From Bacteriovoracaceae bacterium UBA3083 (GTDB lineage: Bacteria > Bdellovibrionota > Bacteriovoracia > Bacteriovoracales > Bacteriovoracaceae): a stretch of DNA of 64,000 bases. The stretch covers positions 372,001 through 436,000 of the forward strand of contig DFBJ01000012.1 of the NCBI GenBank assembly GCA_002366565.1, given 5' to 3'. A program made the position numbers and the translations under genes. The notes below the pieces were generated by a model that saw only the letters and a program-made list of their open reading frames with translations, did not search any database and was not told where the DNA came from. Shown here in pieces: positions 32,939 to 42,100 of the stretch; the stretch's first letter is position 1; each line of letters opens with the position of its first letter.

Positions 32939-33985
32939 ATGATAAAAAATGTGATCGGTATATTTTTCTTAATAATTTCAAGTACATCTTGTGCCAGTAT
33001 CCCTAATTATAAGAGATCGGTTCTAGATAAAAAGACTAGTTCTCTTGTGCTCACGGGTTATGGGCGATATAGCTACACTAAAGGAAATGTGAACTACTAT
33101 CTAAACGAATTAGAACTTCTCAATGCAAACACCGCAACATTTCTCTACAGTTGTCAGACCAAAACACTTTCTTCAAGTAATATAGATTGTAAATCTGACT
33201 ACACACCTACTTTAAAATCAATTAAAATGGCCATTGGACTAGCGAAAGAAAGAGGTCTAAAAGTTTCAGTCAGACACTATATAGATGTGGAATCTAAAGA
33301 GTGGCGATGCCATTGGAAACCAAAGAATAAGAAAAAGGCCTTTAAAAACATCAAAAAAGAACTCACTCAATTTTCAAAAGTCTTAGAAGACTATAAGGTT
33401 GAAACTTTTACGATTGGCGCTGAGTACTGTGAAATAACAGGTAAAGAGTATCAAAATGAATGGAAAGATATTATCAAATCTATTAGAGGTATCTTCCACG
33501 GAAAATTGAGTTACGGTGCAAATTGGCAGGAGGAAAATGGTAAGAATGAATTTTATTCAACTTCATTCTGGGCTGACCTCGACTATATTGGACTAGACCT
33601 ATACTCACCCATTCCAGATAATATAAAAGGAAAAAATATATACAACCATCAATTAAAAGTTATTAGTAAGTTCAACTTATTTGCTAAAAAGTTAAAAAAG
33701 AATCTCTTCATTAATGAGGTTGGCTTCTCCGGTTCGTCAAAAGGAACCTCAGAACCTTTTGAATGGAGAAACAAAATCCCCGGAAGCCAAGAAAGACAAG
33801 CAAATGCTTACAAGTATACATTGAAAGCACTTAAGAGCTTTCAAAATATAAAAGGTATTTTTATTTGGCGAAAACTAGCTACTAATAAATATAAAATGTT
33901 AGAGTATAAATCTAATGAAACAGACTATGACTTATGGAAGAGAAAGGCCTGGTATGAAATCAAGAATATTTTTAATTCTTTGTAA
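32939..33985 (+). CDS. GH113-like (TIM-barrel) glycoside hydrolase lipoprotein
   Basis: A 348-residue protein with a lipoprotein signal (lipobox STSC, Cys18). The body matches the TIM-barrel pattern of GH113 and relatives: IGAEYCEI with candidate acid/base Glu162, SYGANW (191-196), FWADLDYIGLDLYSP (210-224), and INEVGFSG with candidate nucleophile Glu260, followed by IFIWRKL. GH113 enzymes act on mannans; here it is anchored near the outer membrane next to a polymer synthase and a deacetylase, so a role in trimming the exported polymer is likely. It is divergent from the regulator gene across 41 bp. Its 3' end overlaps the deacetylase gene. Confidence 0.72.
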   Translation: MIKNVIGIFFLIISSTSCASIPNYKRSVLDKKTSSLVLTGYGRYSYTKGNVNYYLNELELLNANTATFLYSCQTKTLSSSNIDCKSDYTPTLKSIKMAIGLAKERGLKVSVRHYIDVESKEWRCHWKPKNKKKAFKNIKKELTQFSKVLEDYKVETFTIGAEYCEITGKEYQNEWKDIIKSIRGIFHGKLSYGANWQEENGKNEFYSTSFWADLDYIGLDLYSPIPDNIKGKNIYNHQLKVISKFNLFAKKLKKNLFINEVGFSGSSKGTSEPFEWRNKIPGSQERQANAYKYTLKALKSFQNIKGIFIWRKLATNKYKMLEYKSNETDYDLWKRKAWYEIKNIFNSL

Positions 33986-35108
33986 TTTTCTAATCTTTAA
34001 TTGCAATACAATAGCAGAGTTCAACACTAAGAATACTTTTCTTGAATGGCAATCAGGAGTACTTCAGATAATGAAAGAGAATATAAATCTCTTTACTAAA
34101 GATCAGAAAAACCCTCTATTTCTTACACATGATATATCAGATAAAGAAATCAACTTAGATTTAGAGAATATTATTATTCCCCTACTTATCGATGATATTA
34201 GATTAGTTAGTGGTCTAGAGATAAGACTCTCTGAAAAGAGGGCCTCTAATAACTATCTCTACTATTCGGTTCCTTTTTTTCACGACTACGAATTCAATTT
34301 AATAAAGTCATCAAAGAAGACTGAGATAGGACTCTCTAAAGCAAACTTCAAGCTAAAAGGAGAGGAGTTCAAGAAAGTAAACTACATAACCTTTTATTTC
34401 TCAACAAACTCTGCAGAAGTAAGACTTTCCGTATGGCCTATAAAGAAATCTAAAAAAATATCTGACGGAGTACTGACTCTAACATTTGATGATGGACCTA
34501 AAGATAACTTACTAGCAGCAGAAATATTGAAAAAATATAATATTCCAGCAACGGCATATATAATGCCAAACGCACTAGGAACTAAGGACTTTCTAACTTC
34601 AAAAGAGTTACGTTCTATATCAAAAAAGAATTGGGACATAGAGTCCCATCATGAGACACCATTCACTTATTTCAGCAAGGACTCACTTGACAAAGAAATT
34701 TCAGACGTTGAAAGTTTTCTTATTAACAATAAATATAAAAAGAAAAATTTTCATCTTGCCTATCCCCTAGGAAAAACAAATGAATCTGTAATAGAAGCTG
34801 TATCGAAAAAGTTTTCAACTGCTAGGATAGCCTCAGGAGGAATAGAAACAATCCCCCCTGTAAACTTACATATGCTTAGAGCGTACAATGTGCTAAAGAC
34901 AACAACACCAAAAGAATTAAGAGAAGTAATCAAGAGAACTAAAGAAAGTAAACAGTGGCTAATTTTAATGTTTCATCACATAAAAGATGAACCAGTCGAT
35001 GATATTGACTATTCTACAGAAAACTTTGAGGAACTAGCAAAAATCATCAAAGAATCAGATATCAGTATTATGACGATGAATGAAGTTTGGAACAAATACT
35101 TAAAATGA
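33954..35108 (+). CDS. NodB-type polysaccharide deacetylase lipoprotein
   Basis: A 384-residue protein. I place the start at ATG 33954, which directly gives a lipoprotein-like signal (LIFNC, Cys17), rather than at 33915. The N-terminal 165 residues form an unrecognised beta-rich domain. The CE4/NodB domain begins at about 170: TFDDGP (178-182), then ESHHETPF (230-237) where CE4 has SHTxxHP, HLAYPLGKTN (267-276) in place of the RPPYG motif, and MFHHIKDE (339-346), as in PgaB/IcaB. The second metal His of the SHTxxH motif is not visible, so activity is uncertain. It overlaps the GH113-like gene by 32 bp. PgaB carries a deacetylase and a hydrolase in one chain; here they are two genes. Confidence 0.75.
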   Translation: MKSRIFLILCNFLIFNCNTIAEFNTKNTFLEWQSGVLQIMKENINLFTKDQKNPLFLTHDISDKEINLDLENIIIPLLIDDIRLVSGLEIRLSEKRASNNYLYYSVPFFHDYEFNLIKSSKKTEIGLSKANFKLKGEEFKKVNYITFYFSTNSAEVRLSVWPIKKSKKISDGVLTLTFDDGPKDNLLAAEILKKYNIPATAYIMPNALGTKDFLTSKELRSISKKNWDIESHHETPFTYFSKDSLDKEISDVESFLINNKYKKKNFHLAYPLGKTNESVIEAVSKKFSTARIASGGIETIPPVNLHMLRAYNVLKTTTPKELREVIKRTKESKQWLILMFHHIKDEPVDDIDYSTENFEELAKIIKESDISIMTMNEVWNKYLK

Positions 35109-36047
35109 ATATTTTAAGTAAAGTTCTCCACCCTCACTCCACCACTCACTAGAGTTCTGAAGAGATTTATTTCTAAATAAGCTCAACCCAATCAGCAATG
35201 AGTTTCGCTCTCCATATTCAAAGGCTGCGGATGCATAGTATGAATTACCCGTTTCACCGTCATTCTCTTTGATGAAGCTATAAAGATAACTTGCTTTTAT
35301 AGTGTAGTTTTCATAAAAAGTTTGTGCCCATTCAATTAACGGTCCATGAGAAATAAACTTCTTTGGAGACCAGTAACCAGGAACAGTACTACTATAACTT
35401 AGTCTTTCAACACGGTAGCCACCCCAAATCCAAATAGGATAAGCGTTACCATAGAGGAACCCTACACTTTGTCTCTGAAGCGAGTTACCTTGACTTATTT
35501 TCGTGTATTCAATTTCATATGGGACTCTTATTCTATCCTTAGGACGATATGTACCTCTAACTCTTGTCTGCAATCTCTGCAATTTATCTGTATAAGGACC
35601 TGGAACACCGCCATCAATATATAAGAAGTCATAATTAGTATTAAACTCCAAGTCGTGTTTTCCTATCAGTAATCGGTGTGTAAAATCAGCGTATAGAGTA
35701 GAGGAATCTGACTCTTTGTACTTTAACTTGTGTGTTCCTAGCTTAAGTCGAGAATAATTATTCTCATTCCACTTTCTACCTACTCCTGTAAATAACTTTA
35801 GCCCTGAAATTTCCCCTAAGTATTCAGCATCAGTAATGACCGTACCAAAAATAAAGTCATTTGCTTCAGGCCTAGCATCTTGATACTTCCAAAAGAGATC
35901 TCTTCGGTTATTTTCATAGGTAACTCTATAAGTTTTAGTTTTTAGTCCATTAGATGTATTAGAAAAGCCATATGAAGCATTTACTTGAGCGGGCTCATTT
36001 GCAGAAACATTTAATAGTGACAAAATACTGAAGAAGAATGAAAACAT
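35100..36047 (-). CDS. Outer-membrane beta-barrel protein (putative polymer porin)
   Basis: A 315-residue protein with a signal peptide (ends VSA). The whole mature part is alternating Tyr/Trp-rich beta-strands and it ends in YLKYSF, the terminal Phe of outer-membrane barrels. GYWSPKKFISHG and the preceding LSYSSTVPG resemble PgaA/YaiO-type barrel segments. It is convergent with the deacetylase gene, overlapping it by 9 bp. Its position beside a polymer synthase, hydrolase and deacetylase suggests that it is the outer-membrane exit; no TPR domain is attached, unlike PgaA. Confidence 0.68.
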   Translation of the reverse strand: MFSFFFSILSLLNVSANEPAQVNASYGFSNTSNGLKTKTYRVTYENNRRDLFWKYQDARPEANDFIFGTVITDAEYLGEISGLKLFTGVGRKWNENNYSRLKLGTHKLKYKESDSSTLYADFTHRLLIGKHDLEFNTNYDFLYIDGGVPGPYTDKLQRLQTRVRGTYRPKDRIRVPYEIEYTKISQGNSLQRQSVGFLYGNAYPIWIWGGYRVERLSYSSTVPGYWSPKKFISHGPLIEWAQTFYENYTIKASYLYSFIKENDGETGNSYYASAAFEYGERNSLLIGLSLFRNKSLQNSSEWWSEGGELYLKYSF

Positions 36048-36202
36048 AACCGTCCTTAAATAGATTTCTTTTAATATACTAGAAATCTAAACTGTTGTAA
36101 CTATCAGAAGAATCTACCTAACTATACGAATTCACATAACAAATATCGTGTAAATAACTCATATTACTTAGTTTTATAGATTTTCTATGCTAGATAAACC
36201 TA

Positions 36203-37879
36203 ATGAGGCTTCTTTTATTATGTTTTATATTAATTTCACAAAATGCTTATTCAATAGAGAAAGACTCTATTGAATTCCTGCAGTGGTATGTTCAAAAGAA
36301 AGAACTCTACACAAGCTCTAAGAAGTATATTAACCGCTTAGAGAAAAAAATTGAGAATGATCAAATAATTGGACTCGAACTTATAATTGCTGAAGCGACT
36401 GATGAAAGAGTTGAATCTAAATTTGGACATGCACTCTTTAGATTTGTAGATAATGACAGCGATCCAGGAAATGATATTACGATTAGCTTTGTAGCAGACG
36501 TAAACGGCCCTAAGGCCAGTAACATAGGTGGAGTTGTAGGCAAGTATGGCGTTTACCCCGAAGTTAAATCATTAAGACTCTTTATTAAACAATATGTAAA
36601 AGATCAGTCTCGCCCTCTAGAAAGACACATCATCCCTTCCAACACAAGTATGCATCATGATTTATTTCAAACTCTAAACGGATGGTGGTCAGAAATTCAT
36701 GAAGTCAGAGAAGAAGTCTATAAGCAATCAGTAAGTAATGCGAGAAAAGAAGCAATAAAAAAAGGTCGCGATCTTTTTGGAAATGATAACTTTGAATTAA
36801 TTGAAGTAAAATTTTACGATGAAGAGTTTAAAAAAGAAGTCATTCAATCTTTTGGTATTGTTCAACTTGAAGATATCCCCTTTCAAAATGAAACTCAAAA
36901 AGATGAAGCTCTATACAGACAAGCTTACACGAGGGCGTTTAATAAACTAGAGCTAGAAAAAGGTCAAATTGCACTTAACCTATTTCAGGAAATATGGAAG
37001 GTTCAAGCGAATAACAATATAATAGAAATAAGGTATCCTAACGCTGATGAGGCTATTGATATTGCAAAAGAACACTTCTCAACAAATGAAATAAAACTCT
37101 TCACAAAATATGATAAGAATCTCCAAAAGAATGGTTTCTATGCAATGACCATAGAAACGCAAAAGAACCTTAATATTTTAAAAAGAAATCCTATAGAAAT
37201 GGCCGTTAAAAATCTTGAAGTCACTAGTGCAGTTTCTGAAGTTCTTGGAAAGTATACTTTCTTTTCAAATAATTGTGCGGGCGCTGTTATAAAATATCTA
37301 AAAGAGTCAAACTTTCCACACAAAAGGACAGTTGGAATACAAGGTAGAGTGCCAGTAAAGCTTAATAAGTGGATGAGTAGATCTTTACTTGTACCATACC
37401 CATCGATAGTGATAGATGGAGCAGAGAAGTTAAGATCAAAAATTGCAAGAATACTTGGTTTCAGCTCCAAAGAATATGAGCGTTATAAATTCCCTATTCA
37501 TCAATGGGAAATAATAAATAAGTACATCTCTGGTGATGAGAAGTTTTTATTCTACGACCTCTACAGTAGTACTCTCTCAACAGACTATGTAAGATTAGTA
37601 AGAGATGAGTTACAAGGGCTAAGTGCTCCAGATTATAATCAAATCTATGGACTCAAAAAAACGAACCCAATTTTTTATAAGCTTTGCTCTACTAAAAGCT
37701 GTGCTAACGAAGTTAGGAGTTCTTTAAGTCAAACATGGTCTAGCAAGCAAATCAAGAAGACAAAAAAGCTAGTTCATAAAACAGGAAATAATACTTTTAT
37801 TTATAATGGGCTAACTAAGAATAAAGAAATCCTCAACCATTTAAAACTACTAGAATATATTCCAAAAGATTTTGAATAG
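36203..37879 (+). CDS. DUF4105/Lnb-N-like secreted papain-fold protein
   Basis: A 558-residue protein with a signal peptide (ends AYS). Two motifs of the DUF4105/Lnb N-terminal family are visible: FGHALFRF (about 73-80, with the candidate catalytic His) and SNNCAG (about 356-361, with the candidate Cys), in the order expected of a permuted NlpC/P60-like cysteine hydrolase or acyltransferase. The middle 200 residues and the basic C-terminal 150 residues are unassigned. Family members are found near lipoprotein N-acyltransferase functions or surface proteins. It follows the exopolysaccharide module but faces the ParA-linked small gene, so membership in the module is not certain. Confidence 0.65.
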   Translation: MRLLLLCFILISQNAYSIEKDSIEFLQWYVQKKELYTSSKKYINRLEKKIENDQIIGLELIIAEATDERVESKFGHALFRFVDNDSDPGNDITISFVADVNGPKASNIGGVVGKYGVYPEVKSLRLFIKQYVKDQSRPLERHIIPSNTSMHHDLFQTLNGWWSEIHEVREEVYKQSVSNARKEAIKKGRDLFGNDNFELIEVKFYDEEFKKEVIQSFGIVQLEDIPFQNETQKDEALYRQAYTRAFNKLELEKGQIALNLFQEIWKVQANNNIIEIRYPNADEAIDIAKEHFSTNEIKLFTKYDKNLQKNGFYAMTIETQKNLNILKRNPIEMAVKNLEVTSAVSEVLGKYTFFSNNCAGAVIKYLKESNFPHKRTVGIQGRVPVKLNKWMSRSLLVPYPSIVIDGAEKLRSKIARILGFSSKEYERYKFPIHQWEIINKYISGDEKFLFYDLYSSTLSTDYVRLVRDELQGLSAPDYNQIYGLKKTNPIFYKLCSTKSCANEVRSSLSQTWSSKQIKKTKKLVHKTGNNTFIYNGLTKNKEILNHLKLLEYIPKDFE

Positions 37880-37883
37880 CTAA

Positions 37884-38147
37884 CTACTGCATTTTTCCAA
37901 GTAGTGGTTGTAACTTCTCAAATAGACTGAATAAATGATCAATCAATTTATCAATCATATCTTTAACTGAAATAAACATTGGATATGTCTGAACATGGTC
38001 AACTAGAAACTCAAACATACTCTGCAGAAACTCAATAACAGGATCAAGCCCAAGCTTTTTTACTAAAAGCTCAATTACATTATTTACACTCTCTACATCT
38101 TTGCCATCTTTAGAAACATGGTACAAAGGATTATTTACTTTACTCAT
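37884..38147 (-). CDS. Small helical protein coupled to ParA
   Basis: An 87-residue protein. I start it at ATG 38147, which has a GGAG SD seven bases upstream; a longer frame to 38237 lies inside parA. It is largely amphipathic helix with regularly spaced Leu/Ile/Phe (VIELLVKKLG, VIEFLQSMFEFLV, LIDHLFSLFEKL), a pattern suited to a membrane-contacting or bundle-forming partner. It overlaps parA by 8 bp, so it is translationally coupled. It is not ParB and no family was recognised. It may be the cargo adaptor or activator of the ATPase. Confidence 0.6.
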   Translation of the reverse strand: MSKVNNPLYHVSKDGKDVESVNNVIELLVKKLGLDPVIEFLQSMFEFLVDHVQTYPMFISVKDMIDKLIDHLFSLFEKLQPLLGKMQ

Positions 38148-39012
38148 GTAGTTGCTCCGCTTTCCAATCATTGATAATTTGGGCCATTTCACTGAACTGA
38201 CTTTGTAATGGTAAGAATTCTTTTGAACTGTAAGCAAAGACAGACTTCTTTTGAGACTGACTTTTTACAAGCTGGGCCTTATTCAGAAATGGCTCAACAA
38301 CAACAGCTTCAGGACCAAGGGATTTAGAGATCATATCTAGATCTTCACTCTCCTGCTTTCTTCTAGAATCCATTAAATTAGGAATATGGGCCAAAACGTC
38401 TGGTATATTTGATATTTCCATATCGTTAATATCTTCTAAAACTTCATAGAAGTGAGAGAGTCCTTTGTGAGAAAACTCATCTGGTCTAAATGGAACAAGA
38501 GCACCATCACTTGCACATAGAATATTTACAACGAGAAGTCCTAGAGTTGGTGGACCATCAATTACGATATAGTCATATACTGATTTCAAGGCATTCATTT
38601 CAATAAATTTTTTCAATATTAATTGTCTTGGACTTGATATTCCTGAGACTGTTAATTCAAATCCTGAAAGATCTTGACCAGCAGGAAGAACATCTATTTT
38701 TCCAGACTTACAAATACAATCAGTCCATAAAGCTGGACGATGAAGTGGAGATAACTCTCTTACTGAATTTATAAGAAGTTGAAAGATACTTGTAAGGCCC
38801 TGCTCCTTAGTTTCAATATCGAATAAGTAACTAAGGTTTGCCTGTGGGTCCATATCAATGCAAAGAACACTTGCTCCATTCTCTGCAAGAGCATGAGCAG
38901 TATTAAAGGCCATAGTTGTTTTTCCAACACCACCTTTTTGGTTTAGAAAACTAATCACTTTGCCTTTTCCAGTAGGTCTTTTTTCTTTATTTTTATTAAA
39001 AAAGATTCCCAT
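38140..39012 (-). CDS. Orphan ParA/Soj-family ATPase
   Basis: A 290-residue protein. Start chosen at ATG 39012, because the upstream ATG at 39024 sits inside the SD (GGAGG). It carries the deviant Walker A NQKGGVGKTT (24-33, with signature Lys26), DMDPQANLSYLF, and a ParA-type Walker B IVIDGPPTLGLL. ParA proteins form ATP-dependent dimers that bind DNA non-specifically and position DNA or protein cargo. An orphan ParA with no parB and no parS visible usually positions a protein machine. It shares an operon with an 87-residue protein. Confidence 0.88.
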   Translation of the reverse strand: MGIFFNKNKEKRPTGKGKVISFLNQKGGVGKTTMAFNTAHALAENGASVLCIDMDPQANLSYLFDIETKEQGLTSIFQLLINSVRELSPLHRPALWTDCICKSGKIDVLPAGQDLSGFELTVSGISSPRQLILKKFIEMNALKSVYDYIVIDGPPTLGLLVVNILCASDGALVPFRPDEFSHKGLSHFYEVLEDINDMEISNIPDVLAHIPNLMDSRRKQESEDLDMISKSLGPEAVVVEPFLNKAQLVKSQSQKKSVFAYSSKEFLPLQSQFSEMAQIINDWKAEQLHE

Positions 39013-39106
39013 GAATTCCTCCATATAGATTACAGAAGAATTCTACCCGATCTTAGATTTGTTTACTAGATTATTACAGGATTAATTTATTAGGAAATAC
39101 TTATAA

Positions 39107-42100
39107 TTATTCTACGTAGTTAGTACTAGTAACAGGAAAGACACATCTAAACCCGACATCAACTCTAGTATTATACGCTGGGTCATCAACAGCAATCATC
39201 TCAAGATGATAAGTTCCTGCCCCATTACTTGTAAGGTAGCTTCCACCTGTTGTAAGTCCAGCAAGTCCACTAGCGTTAGCTGCATTTTGAGTTGCATCTA
39301 ATCTTATTTGCTCTACTACAATTGTATCATCGTGAAGCTTAGTAGATGTAATTCCACTAGATATTCCAATTTGCTCGAAGAAATTATTAACAAACTCACC
39401 AGGATTATCTGAAATATATGTAGTCACTGCAGGTAACCCCATAGGAGTGAAGAATCTTGATGCTCCGTTAGATTTCTGATCAAAAATCCAATTAGTAAGA
39501 TAGCCGTCACAAGTACCATCAACATCAGTGTCAATACAAGGACCAGTTACTCCGTTAAATACATATCTTGTGAAAGTTGCATTATTTCCATCAGCAGGAT
39601 AGAAATCATCATCTCCATTACCAATATAGTCAGGGTCAACAGCTCCCCCTGGAGTAACAGTTGAGGCTACACCACCACATAATTCATTATCACAATAAAG
39701 CCTATCACTTGACCACTCATTTACATTCCCGATTGAATCCTGAACACCATATTTAGAAACACATAATTCAGTTTCACTAGAGCCTGTCATGAGAGACCTG
39801 ATCCCACTTGAAAGTGTTCCTGGTAGCGTAAATAGAGTGTTAGATATTGGAGTAACACTATCTGTATAGTATGACTCAAGACCATTTGCTGAGCTTGTAT
39901 TACACTTTGAGTTAGAATTAAGTGAAAGTCCACCTTCTCTTGTGTTAGCAATAGAATCTGAAACTTCTGTTAGGTCCCAATCAGAGTAGGCCACTTGTTC
40001 TTTTCTAGAAGGTAGTCTCCCTGAGATATTATTATAATTCTCATAAGCACCACCTGTAGAATCAGAACATCTTCCAGTTCCTGCATCAATAGAGAATGTA
40101 CCACCAACATTACAGATTCCTAAAATTGCTTCTGTAGCTGTTTCTGCACAGAAGTTATTAGCTGTATCCTGTGAAGTATAAACAATTGGAGGTAATTCAG
40201 CATTTTGATATCTATCAGCAAGTGTTGCAAGTCTTAAAGAACTCAGCGTATCAAATTCGTTCCAAGTAGCACCGTCGTGCTGAAAGCACTTACCGGAAGA
40301 TCTATTGTAGTATACTTGATTTGCTGGAGAACTAAATGTAATTGCTCCACCACCATCAGCAACAGTAGGATCTACAGTTCCTATACAACTTCCACTTGTA
40401 GCAACGTTTGATAGTCCTGTAGGACAAGACTCAATTGCTTCATTACTTTTAGTATAAGGACAACCAGCTTCATATCTGTCTACAATAAGGTCTCTTCCAA
40501 AGTCATATACAGTTGAACCTGAAACAGATCCTGTATCTCCAGGTCCTTCATAAGGACAAGTAAACGTATTTAAACTAGAATCATACTCATAATTACTTCC
40601 GGAACCTGATGAGTCTAATAACTTATCACACTGAGTAATGTTAACGATATCTCTAGGAACTAGGGTTTTGTTTTGTCCAGGAACTAAAACTCTTAAAACA
40701 ATTTTCTCAAAGTCTGATGATCTAATCTGGATATTTTCAGCAGGAGTTCCTGTTGAAACAACTGGTACAACTTCATAGAAGTAAACAGTATTTGGAATAG
40801 GCCCAAAAGTAGAGTTTGTACTATTATCTATATACTCTTGAGTAGTAGCAGCAATTAAATCTTTGTTAATTGGTCGTTTGTAATCGAAGTCCTCTAAAGG
40901 AAGTCTTCTAAACACATTATAGCCACTAATCGTTCCACTCCCAGTAAGCACCATAGTATTCCAACGTAACTCAACTGAACCTGTTCCCTTATACTCTTGC
41001 CATGAATTAGCAATTTGAGCAGGACTTAAAGATGACCCACTAGGTAGAGCTCTACCAATTGATCTATAACAAGTTGTTTGAGCAATACCATTTACAGAAT
41101 CATATTGAAGATCTGTAAAGAAAGTATTTAAATTCTCTGGCTCGTTTGCAGGAGGAGCTGAATCTAAACATGTAGCATCCGAACAAGCAGAGTCATAATA
41201 GCTTGCTGTCATATTACAATAAGAATCAAAGGCCACCCAACTAGAAGTCCCAGTAGCTGTTGCATAGTAACATTGACCATTTGGCTTAGAAACAGATGGC
41301 TCTTCATAGTAAATAGCATTCACTTCATCAGCGCTTACATTTGCAGTAGGTACGCTCACACCAGAACAAGACTCTCCACTATCACACTTAGTTTCACTAT
41401 AGTTACAAACATAATCTGCATCTTTAACATTTCCACTTTTATCAACTTTAGGTCCCATTGCTATAATATTTGCCCACCCCTTGTGCTGAATTGCTACATC
41501 AGTAATTTCAACAGGAATAGATAGGTCAGCTTCATTTGTTCCGTCTGAGAAAGTAATTGTAACAACAGCTGTGCCAGTAACACCGTCACTTGGAATAATT
41601 TTTACTTTTACTGGTAAGTCATCTGAACTAGCAGCTCCATCTGGAAGAGTCCCAGTCATAGGAACGCCAGTTCCAGGAACAGCAGGAGTTAAAGCTACCG
41701 AGCTTCCATCATAGAAAACTTGAATATTCGCAGACTTCCTTGGAATAAGGCCTAAACCTCCGTCTGCTATTGTAATGTCCGTAATAGAAATAGTATCAGC
41801 ATCTTCAACAGTGTCAGCACCACCTTCATCTATTCTAATATTATCTATTTCAAAATAACCATTTTGATTTACAACTTTCTTTTCAATTATACTTGTGTAG
41901 TCAGTCACAATCTCCCAATCACTTGAAGAAGATATACCAGTACTTCTATAGCAAACAGCTGAACCTTTATCATAATAAAGAATTCCTGCGCTCTTAGGTG
42001 TAATATTTGAAACTGGTGATGTTGTACCAAGACAACCTGCAAGACCACACTCAGGAGCATCTACAAAGTCAGAATATGGACAGATTACAGGAGAATCATC

